64,000 nt of DNA from contig OY754469.1 of assembly GCA_963575645.1 (NCBI GenBank), positions 23,020,001 to 23,084,000 of the forward strand, in the 5' to 3' direction. Shown piece by piece: positions 43,745 through 54,260 of the stretch. The notes beneath the pieces were generated by a model, which was not told where the DNA came from, searched no databases, and saw only the letters and a list, made by a program, of their open reading frames with translations. Within the stretch, counting starts at the first letter, position 1. Each line of letters begins with the position of its first letter. The position numbers were made by a program, and so were the translations under genes. This DNA comes from Xanthostigma xanthostigma. Its lineage: Eukaryota; Arthropoda; Insecta; Raphidioptera; Raphidiidae.

Positions 43745-44596
43745 ATACAGAGAGACAGCTGACAGAGATCGTTACAATAGGGTATATGACACTATAAAAA
43801 ATAAATGATTTAATTATGTGCATACGATAATTTACCGTGTAGTAAATCATAAATTATCGGTTTGCATTAACAAAAAGTTAATTATTAATTAATTATTTCA
43901 ATTTATAATGGCTTTTTTTTGACATGTCAAAAAACACTGCACACCATAATAGCTCGAAGTGTGACGTCAGACTTGTAGCAAATACACATAATTATATAAA
44001 CACACGACACACACGTGAGAAAACACAAAACGAGCCTTGTGTCTACCATACCGAGCTTTATTTGTACTTATTCGTCTACTACAAGAATGACGTCACAGTA
44101 GGTAAACATGGCGGCTCGTGATATCGAGCCAACTTACATATTTGGAAAGTTTGAGTGTTATTTGATCCTATAAAGTATAAACCGAATATATTTAACCAAA
44201 AATTTCTGTGGACTAAATACAACAATATGACAATAGACAATTTAAAAATTGAAAGGTGAAGATTTCATTTATGTAAGTTTCAATTAAGTTTTACACTTTA
44301 CCTTAGCTAGACCACAAACAATCTAGAAAAATGTTTTGTTTACATTGTCAGTTCATTGACTGTGTTTATGGAGTTATATAGGCTTTGTATGAACCCTGCA
44401 TATGTTACATGACTCGTACCTAACGCGGCAACATCGTATTGTTGTAAACTGAGGTTTGAACGTTCAATCTTTCTGTCGAAATTCGATATTATATTCATGC
44501 GTACAATATATACATGCGTTATGTATGTAATACGGGATTGTAGCTATTACTGTGTTTACCATACGTACTATAACAAAACAACACAATAACGAATAC
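43745..44596. other. Interval between the two LTR elements, no gene
   Basis: 852 bp of AT-rich sequence. A short frame with HTREKTQN is not supported by any motif. Confidence 0.45.
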
Positions 44597-44600
44597 GGGA

Positions 44601-46325
44601 TGTCACGCCTATATTTCCGGCATGACCAAAATAAATCCTATGCCCGCCGTAGCTCGTCGGCGCTGAGGGTGGGTTCAGCAAACAAAAATATAGACCTACC
44701 TTGTTTACTTCTGCTTGCGCGCTTCGTGGTAGAAATAAAGAAAAGTGAATGTTTTATGGGCGCCAGGACCAACGAAGAGCAGAACGAAAAGAGTCGTTTG
44801 GTCCGAACGACTCTAACAAGCTGTAAACAGTTAGGACAGAAACCGGGAAGCAAAAAAAAAATAACGAACAATCGCGAATTCAATTTCACAGCAAGTATAT
44901 ATATTAAAAAAAAAGTTATGTCTCAAACGCAAATACAAATTATATTAGCAAAGGTAAAAAAAAATTGATACGAATAAGCGAAAAATTATTATACCACTAT
45001 AACCGCAAATTAAATTCGACTTAGAAGAAATGATCTTAAAAATACAATACCAAAGCAAATAAATAAGTAAATCTCGCAAAATACAGGTGTAGACCAGCGG
45101 TGACCCAAAACAAAACTTTTAAGCCGCGTCAAAACGGAATAGAAAAACAAATAATAAAAAAAATAAACGGATCAGAACATTAAACGGTCGCCCGATAGCG
45201 GAACCTGGATTTTGCGAAATACAAAGATAAATAAAAAAGCAGACAGATATATATTAATCAAATATCAGTATAAATAGCAATCGTTACATATAAAGCCATA
45301 AAGAAAATACAAAAGCGCCAAACGGCAAAATAAAAAAAAATTCATCAATACTAGCTGTACCAAAATGACTAATCAATCTACAAAAATATCCAGAACATAG
45401 TTTTTCAAAAATAGAAATCATTAAAAGCAAATAACAACATACAAAATTTACTGTACGCACAAATCTACAATAATTAAGTCAAAAACTAGCATACTGCGTA
45501 TATCACAAATTCACCCAAGTCAAAATTAAAAGGCGTTCTTACGTAAATCAATTTGAAATTATTATCGCCATGCAAAAGCGAAACCATTTTATATAAAAAA
45601 AAATGATTAAAAATGATTAAACAAATAACGCGTGTACAATCAAAAAGTTAACTTATAAATTCACGTGGGACGCGCCACAATAAACCACAAAATTTACGTA
45701 GATCTAACTGTTTAACTTGTAATAATTAGAATTTATTAATAAATCGCCGAAAGTTAACGGCACCCGGTACGCCAAATGGCCACTGATAAATAAAATAGCA
45801 TAAGGTTGGTCACCTACCACGAAACGTGCAGTTGAAGTGTTGAAAACGGGAAAAATTCCTCGTCCATACGTTGATGCGTCTCCAGATGGAAAGAAACGCC
45901 AGGAAGTATACCAAACTGTTGCAGCAATACAAATCGCAAGATCCTTTGGCTGTATCCAGATAACAGGAACCGTGAAAATTTTCTTCTTGTCGCCACGAGG
46001 TCAGTAAAACAAAATACAACTCGAAAATAAGAGCATCCGGACCGTACTTCAAGCCAGAAACCCACAAAATATTAAAAACGGTACTTTCTTCTATTTTACA
46101 AAATATAATTCTTCATCCGATGGGTCAAAATAACCCAGGATAAAAGACAAAAACCAAAATTAAAATTCACAATCAAAAACTGTCACACCAAGTAGCTGGT
46201 CGACTCTCGACTCTCTACTGCCAACGCTGTACCGTTCTCTCGCAGTGAGTGCCTGATGCAATCAAGTACAACTAAAGGCGCGCTCACACACGAAAATACA
46301 AAAAGGTGTCAATTGCGACGTAACA
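44601..46325 (-). repeat. Element 2, 3' LTR
   Basis: In sense it runs from TGTTACGTCGCAATTG (46325) to AGGCGTGACA (44601). Frames of 83-138 residues inside it occur in both LTRs and are not treated as genes. Confidence 0.95.
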
Positions 46326-46340
46326 AACCCCCCCCTTACC
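46326..46340 (-). promoter_or_regulatory. Element 2 polypurine tract
   Basis: In sense, AAGGGGGGGGGTTT-type purine run abuts the 3' LTR and is the expected plus-strand primer. Confidence 0.75.
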
Positions 46341-47473
46341 TGGTGAGGATTTCATAGAAATGCTCACACGAACCGAAACAAAAGTAAGTCCGACCCAGGG
46401 ACAGAAGAAACAGGACAATTCGAGGACGAATCTCAATCCAATAAAGTTAACATCCCCTCGACGTCTTACAGTACTATCTTCAACCAATAATAAATCAAAA
46501 TCAAAATCTCTCCCTCAGAGAGTCTAAATCAAAACCCGAACTAACAAAATATAACTTCCCAATTTATATCAGGACACAACGGTCCAAAACCGAAGAAAAC
46601 AAAAAAAAGAAAACGAATTTACCAAATACAAAACCGAAAAATAAACCAGAAAGAATGTGGATTAGACAGACCGGGAGTTCCTAGGAGTCGGAGACATCCG
46701 TCAGGGGATAAACCCTACGCTTTGAGAAAACTACTCATTCCTACACTCAAAACAAACAAAAAAAAATAAAAAAAAATTGTGGCTTTAGGGTCCACCAAAT
46801 AATATAAAAGACATCGAGCCGACACGTGATACCAGTGAACTTCATTAACATTAAAAGGTATAGTCATAATAGGTAAGTAAACGACCCACGCTTTGTTTGC
46901 CTTTTACAAACGGTAAGAGGTCATACCACGGAGGTATTCTTGCAATAGAATGAACTATTACGCCCCCGTCCGTAGGGCACAAAAAAAATACATGTCAAAT
47001 CCAGGAATAAGGTCAAAATCGGTACGTCAAAATCGTGATGTTAGATGAAATTCACTGAAAGTCAAAGTTTATAAGACAAGGAAATTAACAGTCTCAAAAA
47101 TTCCTAGGGTCAGAGCTAATCCTAAGTTCCGAACGAGGAAACAAAAGACAAAAAAAAAGTATGAAGTGTCATGTGTGAAGGTGTAAAAGTGGAGATAGGT
47201 GTATATATAAGTGTGTGTGAGTGTGTGTGTGTGTTCTCTTGGTCGCCTTTTACGACCGACGGAACGTGCCACGGTGCTATTCTAACCCGGACGCCGTACG
47301 GGACATGATCATCAAAGAAAACAAAACTCACCAAAAAAAAAAAGGAAACAAGTACCTAATCATAAAGGTAAACAAGACTATTAAAGACAACTAACAGAAA
47401 ACAACACAATAGTCAATGAAGCTGAACGAAAACGAAACGTCGTAACTACCGGACAACACTAGGCAAAGGACGG
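46341..47473 (-). other. Element 2 long 3' untranslated interior
   Basis: About 1.1 kb between pol and the polypurine tract, with only short frames and a (GT)n run at 47211-47233. GGTCGCCTTTTACGACCGAC (47240) looks like an imported repeat fragment. The position is where an envelope gene sits in errantiviruses, but no signal peptide or transmembrane-bearing frame was seen. Confidence 0.65.
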
Positions 47474-50400
47474 TCAGTCATGAAGGGGGTCATCGGTTCC
47501 CGGTTTCAAATCTTTGACGTGCCAAGTTCCATTGACGCGTCCATTTAGGTCTTCCAATTCGTACGTCCACGACGACAATTTCCTCTTCACTTTAAAGGGC
47601 CCTAAAAACTTAGGAGCGAGTTTCGCACTAAAATGACGGGACGCATCCGACAAGGGAAAATTCCGTCTATAAACGAGGTCACCAACATGGTAATCAACCG
47701 GTCGACGACGTAGATCGTAGACCCTCTTGCTTTTCTCGTACGCTACGTCAAGTCTGGCACTGACTTCACGATGGATCTCGCGGAATGCGGAATTTAGTTG
47801 CGTAGGTTCTGGACGAGGCGCGAAATCAAGATTTTCCCCATCTAAATTAGCATATAACTTTCCGGACAGCACCATTTCCCTTCCGAAGTTAGCGAAGTAT
47901 GGTGACAAACCGGTCGCCGAATGTTTAGCGGTCCGAATGGCGCAAGCTAATTCTGGAAGGTGCGCGTCCCAAGACGTATGTCTATCCCGGACATAAGAAG
48001 CCATCATAGTTTTTAAAACCCGGTTGATACGTTCGGTAGGGTTAACCTGAGGGTGGTATAGGGCATTAAATAAGATACGAGAACCGTAGCGTTCGACGAG
48101 AGAAGTGAAGACGTGGCTGCGAAATTGGACACCGTTATCAGCAATAATAAACTGGGGGACACCAAATACGAGGAAGACATGATCTTCGATTAACTTGGCG
48201 ATGGGTTTAGCATTGGCGTTACGCATCGGGAAAAGAAGTGGAAACTTGGTAAAAGAATCGGCAACTACAAGGAGATAAACGTTTCCTCTGGAGGAACGGG
48301 GCAAGGGGCCCATAATGTCTGTCGAGATGACTTGCCATGGGCGTTCGACACGAGTGCGTCTCCCCATTAGGCCAGCGGGTCGGAGTTGTTCGACTTTATA
48401 ACGAGCGCAGACTTCACAGTTCCTAACGTAGCGATTGACATCTCTTCGTAATTGAGGCCAGTGGTAAAGAGCGGTCAGGCGATGAATAGTTTTCACGGCT
48501 CCCAAATGGCCGGCTGTCGGAACGTCGTGAGAAGCGCGAATAGCGTCTTGCCTTAATTCTCTGGGTAAAACACGTTTCCAACAGTCCTCCTCTTCTAACA
48601 AGCCAAAAAGGCGTGAATGTACAAGTTTAAAAAGTTGGTGGCCTTCAATTCGCCAGTCGGGAAAATCTTCAGGATGGTCGCGGACTTTATTGAAAATTTC
48701 GTTATACCAATTGTCTTCGGAAATCTGTTGAACTTCGATTAAATCAATCAGTGGAACCGAACGGGATAGCAAGTCTGGAACGACGTGGTCTTTGCCTTTA
48801 CGATGAATGATAGTGAAATCGTACTGTTGAAGACGTACGGCCCAACGGGCTAATCGTCCGGTTGGATCCTTAAGTCTCTGAAGCCAAACTAGAGAGTGAT
48901 GGTCAGTGATCACTGAAAAGGGGTAACCTTCTAAATAGCCTCGGAACTTTTCGATCGCCCACAAAACCGCGAGGCACTCTCTTTCTGTGACGCTGTAATT
49001 ACGTTCGGTCCTCGACAGAGATCTGCTGGCGTAACATATTACTCGTTCGCCGTCCGGGTGAGGTTGAGTAAGTACGGCTCCGATGCCAAACGCGGAAGCG
49101 TCCGTCTGTAACACAAAAGGCAAGGAGAAATCCGGGCAGTTCAGTATCGGCGCGGATACCAGATGATTCTTCAAACTCGTGAAGGCTTTAGTACAGTCAT
49201 CCGTCCAAATAAACTTCGAATTCTTCTTAAGAAGCGTTGTGAGAGGGGCGACGGTCGATGCGAAATCAGGCACAAAACGTCGATACCAAGACGCCATGCC
49301 GAGAAAACGGCGAACTTCAGTAATCGAACTGGGAATCGGAATATTGACGATCGCTGACACCTTGTCGGGGTCGACATTAAGTCCGGTTTGATTGACCACG
49401 TACCCGAGGAACTTCAGTTCGGGCATACAGAATTTACACTTATCCCGACTTAAGGTTAGACCAGCACGGATGAGTCTAGCGAAAACTTCTTCGAGCACGC
49501 GAACATGAGTATCGAAATCTGGAGTTACTATGACGATATCGTCGAGATACACGAAAACATGTGGGTCAAGATCGGCACCAATGACGCGGTCCATCAACCG
49601 TTGCCACGTTGCGGCGGAATTGTGGAGTCCCATAGGCATACGGCGGAATTGGAAAAGGCCGCGGCCCGGAATAGTGAAAGCGGTAAATTCTTTACTTTCG
49701 TCAGAGAGTGGCACTTGCCAATACGCTGATTTCAAATCCAGAGATGACAGATATTTGGCGTCTTTCAATTTGTCGAGAATAGCAGAAACGAAAGGAAGAG
49801 GGTACGCGTCCCGTTTAGTAACAGAGTTTACTTTCCTGAAATCGACAACAAAGCGGTAGTCTCCCGTCTTTTTACGGACCAATAGGATGGGTGAGGACCA
49901 AGCACTATCGGAAGGCTCCACGATGCCGTCGTCCAACATTTTCTGAAGTTCGTCGTTTATGTATGATTGCATTTTCGAGTTCACAGGGTAATACCGCTGT
50001 TTAATCGGAGGTGATGTAGTCTCTATCACATGTTGCACCAGTGCGGTACAACCCAGTTTTTCGCCCATGCGAGTGAAATTGACATCCAAAATTTTCGATA
50101 ACCGCTGTTTCTGCGGCCCTTGCAGATGTCTCGAAGGCGGATTAGTACTGTCGGTTACTGTATCCACTCCTACGAACTTCCATTCATCCTTAATCACGTC
50201 CGGAACGATTCCCATCGTCCGCCAGAAGTCAATTCCTAGGATCAGCTGATGACGTATCCGCGGGACCACTAACACCTCAAGGGAACGATTTCGTCCTTCT
50301 AAAGAAAAGTTTAGTTTCGTTGAACCGAAACAGAGACAGCGTTGACCGTTCGCGGTTTGCACTTGGTGGGTCGATTTGTTAATTTGAACACCGAGATCAC

Positions 50401-50656
50401 GCAGGAGTGAGATGCCGTCTGCTCCAATTATTGTCCGGCTCGCACCTGAATCTAACAGACCCACCACAGGACATCCTTCCAGTAAGACTCGCAAATGTGG
50501 ACGTTCGTCGGAGACGGATTGGTCGAAAGCAAAGTTTATTGAAACAACCTCGGCGTAGCTTGGAAGTAATGGTCGAGCGTTAAGAGTCGGGACGTTAAGT
50601 CGACCTCCTATTCGTCCCTTGGTACGTTTCCCGGGAGGAAAGCCGCGGTCGATACG
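47474..50656 (-). CDS. pol: Element 2 pol: protease, RT, RNase H, integrase
   Basis: This polyprotein replicates and integrates the element. The frame is open from 50656, overlaps the end of gag by 49 nt in the -1 frame and has no ATG at its start. Counting residues from the TTG at 50494, protease D-S-G-A begins at D15, RT Y-L-D-D is at 316-319, and the RNase H Asp is at 465 with E-R-E-C-L-A downstream. The integrase zinc site is H656, H663, C693, C696, and its core is D726, D786, E821 (DD35E). The C-terminal tail ends H-V-K-D-L-K-P, a typical gypsy integrase end without a chromodomain. All catalytic residues are present and no break was seen. Confidence 0.95.
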   Translation of the reverse strand, partial: RIDRGFPPGKRTKGRIGGRLNVPTLNARPLLPSYAEVVSINFAFDQSVSDERPHLRVLLEGCPVVGLLDSGASRTIIGADGISLLRDLGVQINKSTHQVQTANGQRCLCFGSTKLNFSLEGRNRSLEVLVVPRIRHQLILGIDFWRTMGIVPDVIKDEWKFVGVDTVTDSTNPPSRHLQGPQKQRLSKILDVNFTRMGEKLGCTALVQHVIETTSPPIKQRYYPVNSKMQSYINDELQKMLDDGIVEPSDSAWSSPILLVRKKTGDYRFVVDFRKVNSVTKRDAYPLPFVSAILDKLKDAKYLSSLDLKSAYWQVPLSDESKEFTAFTIPGRGLFQFRRMPMGLHNSAATWQRLMDRVIGADLDPHVFVYLDDIVIVTPDFDTHVRVLEEVFARLIRAGLTLSRDKCKFCMPELKFLGYVVNQTGLNVDPDKVSAIVNIPIPSSITEVRRFLGMASWYRRFVPDFASTVAPLTTLLKKNSKFIWTDDCTKAFTSLKNHLVSAPILNCPDFSLPFVLQTDASAFGIGAVLTQPHPDGERVICYASRSLSRTERNYSVTERECLAVLWAIEKFRGYLEGYPFSVITDHHSLVWLQRLKDPTGRLARWAVRLQQYDFTIIHRKGKDHVVPDLLSRSVPLIDLIEVQQISEDNWYNEIFNKVRDHPEDFPDWRIEGHQLFKLVHSRLFGLLEEEDCWKRVLPRELRQDAIRASHDVPTAGHLGAVKTIHRLTALYHWPQLRRDVNRYVRNCEVCARYKVEQLRPAGLMGRRTRVERPWQVISTDIMGPLPRSSRGNVYLLVVADSFTKFPLLFPMRNANAKPIAKLIEDHVFLVFGVPQFIIADNGVQFRSHVFTSLVERYGSRILFNALYHPQVNPTERINRVLKTMMASYVRDRHTSWDAHLPELACAIRTAKHSATGLSPYFANFGREMVLSGKLYANLDGENLDFAPRPEPTQLNSAFREIHREVSARLDVAYEKSKRVYDLRRRPVDYHVGDLVYRRNFPLSDASRHFSAKLAPKFLGPFKVKRKLSSWTYELEDLNGRVNGTWHVKDLKPGTDDPLHD
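50571..50632 (-). promoter_or_regulatory. -1 frameshift signal: GGGAAAC heptamer plus predicted pseudoknot
   Basis: In sense, G-GGA-AAC (50632-50626) is in gag's frame in the canonical X-XXY-YYZ form, and slipping by -1 enters the pol frame. After a 7-nt spacer, stem 1 pairs GGGACG (50618-50613) with CGUCCC (50594-50589). The loop's GGUCGA (50605-50600) pairs with UCGACC (50576-50571). Both stems are six perfect pairs, giving an H-type pseudoknot with 7-, 5- and 12-nt connecting loops. Confidence 0.85.
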
Positions 50657-52101
50657 TTACCGGCGTCGTTCATAATGGGGTCCGGGCAACATTGCCTCGT
50701 CCAAACGTTAGCTTTCCCACAGCGGAAACAATGTAAACGACGTTGTTCGCCACAAAAACGAGCAAGGTGGCCTGGTTTCGAACAGTTCCAACATTTCCTG
50801 ACCGGTTCGGAAGACAGTTGCACTTCAAAGCTGGTCACGGGACGGGTGGTCGGACGTAAAGGTTGTTTTTCATATGCCAGATCAGGTTCCAAAACACCAC
50901 GGGCGACGGGGAGAGGACGATAGTTTTCTACTACAAATTTAGTTTGTTCTAAACGTTGACCGAAGGCGACCAATTGGTCTAAAGAAGTAATCGGAACTAA
51001 ACCGAGTTGAGACACGTAAGAAGGGTGTAGGTTACGCCGTATCGTTTGTAGTATATAATCTTCAGACAGAGGAGTCACTAAACGGGCGAAAAGGTTTTCC
51101 ATCACGGCCACGTACACGGCCACCGGTTCTTCGGGTCCTTGGGTACGCTCCCGGATTTCTCCGAGGAGACGGAAGTCGTAATCCGCTGGTAGGAACGTCG
51201 TACGTAACGCAATTTCGATATCGCTCCAAGAATTAAATTTCCTTCGGTTGGCTCTGAACCAAATCAGGGCTTTCCCGCGAAATAGATCCGACGCGGAGAT
51301 GAATAGTTCCCGTTCCGAGACATGTCTGGTCCGTTGGTACTCTCTCACGTTTTCTATGAACGCATTGATACTCGTCGAAGAACGTTCACCGTCGAAAGTT
51401 AAATTCCAAAGGTGTACAGGAGTCGGTCGTAACCGGAGTTCAGGTACAAACATCTGCTCGTACGGTGAAACAGGTCGTACGGACTCGTAATGAGGTTGTT
51501 GTCGACTTGACAGGTTAGGTCTACCTGTCGTATCACCCTGAAACTGTACCGCGCGCGTTTGAGGTGGGTGTAATAGAGTGTCGCCGGCCGGAGGGGGAGA
51601 GATACGGTCTCTTATCGGCGAACTAGTATCTACGGCCGTTCCGGTGTTGGGAAAGTCCATTAAAGAAACTTCAGGTCCTCGAGTCTGAGAGGCGGTCGAA
51701 ACTGGCAAAAGCCTAGTAAATTTTTCTTCTAACGTGATACGGGCGCCATCCAACAAGTCCTGTAGATCCTGCCGATACTTCTCCGCTAACTCGCCGAAGA
51801 TAGTGTAAGAAGCGAGCCTGCGTTGTAACTGATCTAGATCCGCTTTCAAAGTAAGGAGATCGGCCAATGATTCAGAACGATGGTCCATAAGGTTTCTGAA
51901 TTCTTGGATCGCGCGTTGAAAACTGGAAATCTCTAAGGCGGTTAAAGGTGTTTCGTTGCGTGAGAACACATAGCCAGTTTCTTCCAATTGTAGGACGCTA
52001 CGTAAGCGTTTCCGGAGAAGTTCGACCGTGCCATCGTCATTGATGCCACGCGACCTAAGTTCCGTCTGGAGTTCTGGTTTGAGTAACCGGTTAACGTCCA
52101 T
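50608..52101 (-). CDS. gag: Element 2 gag with SAP-like N-terminus and two zinc knuckles
   Basis: A 497-residue Gag from the ATG at 52101. Residues about 5-40 (L-L-K-P-E-L ... L-R-S-R-G-I ... E-L-L-R-K-R-L) have the helix-turn-helix spacing of a SAP domain, a DNA/chromatin-binding motif seen in some gypsy Gags. A coiled-coil-like stretch (about 75-150) and a proline-rich linker follow, then a capsid-like region (about 225-400). Two knuckles end the protein: CWNC...H...C (437-450) and CFRC-GKANV-WTRQC (458-471), where V replaces the zinc-binding His. It ends in TAG at 50608-50610, seven codons after the start of the slippery site. Confidence 0.9.
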   Translation of the reverse strand: MDVNRLLKPELQTELRSRGINDDGTVELLRKRLRSVLQLEETGYVFSRNETPLTALEISSFQRAIQEFRNLMDHRSESLADLLTLKADLDQLQRRLASYTIFGELAEKYRQDLQDLLDGARITLEEKFTRLLPVSTASQTRGPEVSLMDFPNTGTAVDTSSPIRDRISPPPAGDTLLHPPQTRAVQFQGDTTGRPNLSSRQQPHYESVRPVSPYEQMFVPELRLRPTPVHLWNLTFDGERSSTSINAFIENVREYQRTRHVSERELFISASDLFRGKALIWFRANRRKFNSWSDIEIALRTTFLPADYDFRLLGEIRERTQGPEEPVAVYVAVMENLFARLVTPLSEDYILQTIRRNLHPSYVSQLGLVPITSLDQLVAFGQRLEQTKFVVENYRPLPVARGVLEPDLAYEKQPLRPTTRPVTSFEVQLSSEPVRKCWNCSKPGHLARFCGEQRRLHCFRCGKANVWTRQCCPDPIMNDAGNVSTAAFLPGNVPRDE

Positions 52102-52509
52102 GGTGACACAATAGGCGTGGTCGATCCTGATTCAAAGTTACCAGAGAAACGATAAAACGAAAATTTCAAACCGCGAGATTAGCAGGTCAGAAAGTTAAAA
52201 AAAATTATCAATAGAGGTATACGATATAGCATAACCAAATGAAACACAAACAATTGTCCTATCTGAAGACACAAATAAAAAAGGAGTTCCTAAAATTTCC
52301 GAACTTAATACTATTTGTCAAAAAAAAGGAAACCCTAAGCGGTCTGTTCTCAATGCTTATCCAAAATATTCTAAAATCACCGAAGTTACCTAAAATACCA
52401 AATCCTATCCAATTCTTTCCAAAACATCCGAGGATCCCTAGAATTACTTAAAATACCAAATCCTAACAAATTTCTTCCAAAACCTTAAGGCAGTTCCATT
52501 TAAAGAAAG
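52102..52509 (-). other. Element 2 5' leader
   Basis: About 410 nt between primer site and gag ATG, the usual place of packaging signals. On the plus strand it contains several near-repeats of CCTAAAATACCAAATCC-type text (52390-52470). Confidence 0.6.
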
Positions 52510-52527
52510 GCCCCACGTTGGGCGCCA
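52510..52527 (-). promoter_or_regulatory. Element 2 primer binding site, tRNA-Lys
   Basis: In sense, TGGCGCCCAACGTGGGGC starts three bases after the 5' LTR. It is exactly complementary to the 3' end of tRNA-Lys(CUU) as I recall it (...GCCCCACGUUGGGCGCCA). Confidence 0.85.
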
Positions 52528-52530
52528 ATT

Positions 52531-54256
52531 TGTCACGCCTATATTTCCGGCATGACCAAAATAAATCCTATGCCCGCCGTAGCTCGTCGGCGCTGAGGGT
52601 GGGTTCAGCAAACAAAAATATAGACCTACCTTGTTTACTTCTGCTTGCGCGCTTCGTGGTAGAAATAAAGAAAAGTGAATGTTTTATGGGCGCCAGGACC
52701 AACGAAGAGCAGAACGAAAAGAGTCGTTTGGTCCGAACGACTCTAACAAGCTGTAAACAGTTAGGACAGAAACCGGGAAGCAAAAAAAAAATAACGAACA
52801 ATCGCGAATTCAATTTCACAGCAAGTATATATATTAAAAAAAAAGTTATGTCTCAAACGCAAATACAAATTATATTAGCAAAGGTAAAAAAAAATTGATA
52901 CGAATAAGCGAAAAATTATTATACCACTATAACCGCAAATTAAATTCGACTTAGAAGAAATGATCTTAAAAATACAATACCAAAGCAAATAAATAAGTAA
53001 ATCTCGCAAAATACAGGTGTAGACCAGCGGTGACCCAAAACAAAACTTTTAAGCCGCGTCAAAACGGAATAGAAAAACAAATAATAAAAAAAATAAACGG
53101 ATCAGAACATTAAACGGTCGCCCGATAGCGGAACCTGGATTTTGCGAAATACAAAGATAAATAAAAAAGCAGACAGATATATATTAATCAAATATCAGTA
53201 TAAATAGCAATCGTTACATATAAAGCCATAAAGAAAATACAAAAGCGCCAAACGGCAAAATAAAAAAAAATTCATCAATACTAGCTGTACCAAAATGACT
53301 AATCAATATACAAAAATATCCAGAACATAGTTTTTCAAAAATAGAAATCATTAAAAGCAAATAACAACATACAAAATTTACTGTACGCACAAATCTACAA
53401 TAATTAAGTCAAAAACTAGCATACTGCGTATATCACAAATTCACCCAAGTCAAAATTAAAAGGCGTTCTTACGTAAATCAATTTGAAATTATTATCGCCA
53501 TGCAAAAGCGAAACCATTTTATATAAAAAAAAAATGATTAAAAATGATTAAACAAATAACGCGTGTACAATCAAAAAGTTAACTTATAAATTCACGTGGG
53601 ACGCGCCACAATAAACCACAAAATTTACGTAGATCTAACTGTTTAACTTGTAATAATTAGAATTTATTAATAAATCGCCGAAAGTTAACGGCACCCGGTA
53701 CGCCAAATGGCCACTGATAAATAAAATAGCATAAGGTTGGTCACCTACCACGAAACGTGCAGTTGAAGTGTTGAAAACGGGAAAAATTCCTCGTCCATAC
53801 GTTGATGCGTCTCCAGATGGAAAGAAACGCCAGGAAGTATACCAAACTGTTGCAGCAATACAAATCGCAAGATCCTTTGGCTGTATCCAGATAACAGGAA
53901 CCGTGAAAATTTTCTTCTTGTCGCCACGAGGTCAGTAAAACAAAATACAACTCGAAAATAAGAGCATCCGGACCGTACTTCAAGCCAGAAACCCACAAAA
54001 TATTAAAAACGGTACTTTCTTCTATTTTACAAAATATAATTCTTCATCCGATGGGTCAAAATAACCCAGGATAAAAGACAAAAACCAAAATTAAAATTCA
54101 CAATCAAAAACTGTCACACCAAGTAGCTGGTCGACTCTCGACTCTCTACTGCCAACGCTGTACCGTTCTCTCGCAGTGAGTGCCTGATGCAATCAAGTAC
54201 AACTAAAGGCGCGCTCACACACGAAAATACAAAAAGGTGTCAATTGCGACGTAACA
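52531..54256 (-). repeat. Element 2, 5' LTR
   Basis: 1726 bp, collinear with 44601-46325 apart from one extra A in the run near 53521 and a T/A change near 53309. Confidence 0.95.
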
Positions 54257-54260
54257 GGGA

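Larger units (their letters stand above)
44601..54256 (-). mobile_element. Ty3/gypsy LTR retrotransposon, element 2 (complete, 9.7 kb)
   Basis: The LTRs are 1725 and 1726 bp, with TG...CA termini and at least two differences (one A-run length, one T/A near 45378/53309). The target duplication is ggga (44597-44600, 54257-54260). The interior, in sense, is: primer site for tRNA-Lys, 410-bp leader, gag, pol by -1 frameshift, a 1.1-kb 3' untranslated stretch and a polypurine tract. Long LTRs plus a tRNA-Lys primer site recall the Osvaldo/Ulysses group; that placement is inference. No env frame. Confidence 0.95.

Noticed and set aside
43596..43808. 70-codon frame at the end of the element 1 5' LTR
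   Set aside because: Crosses the LTR edge into flanking DNA and has no motif.
44552..44968. 138-codon frame across the start of the element 2 LTR
   Set aside because: The same frame recurs at 52518-52898 in the other LTR and has no domain; it is LTR sequence.
45810..46067. 85-codon frame, also at 53741-53998
   Set aside because: Duplicated only because both LTRs contain it; no motif supports it.
49530..49859. 109-codon plus-strand frame opposite pol of element 2
   Set aside because: Antisense shadow of the reverse transcriptase region.
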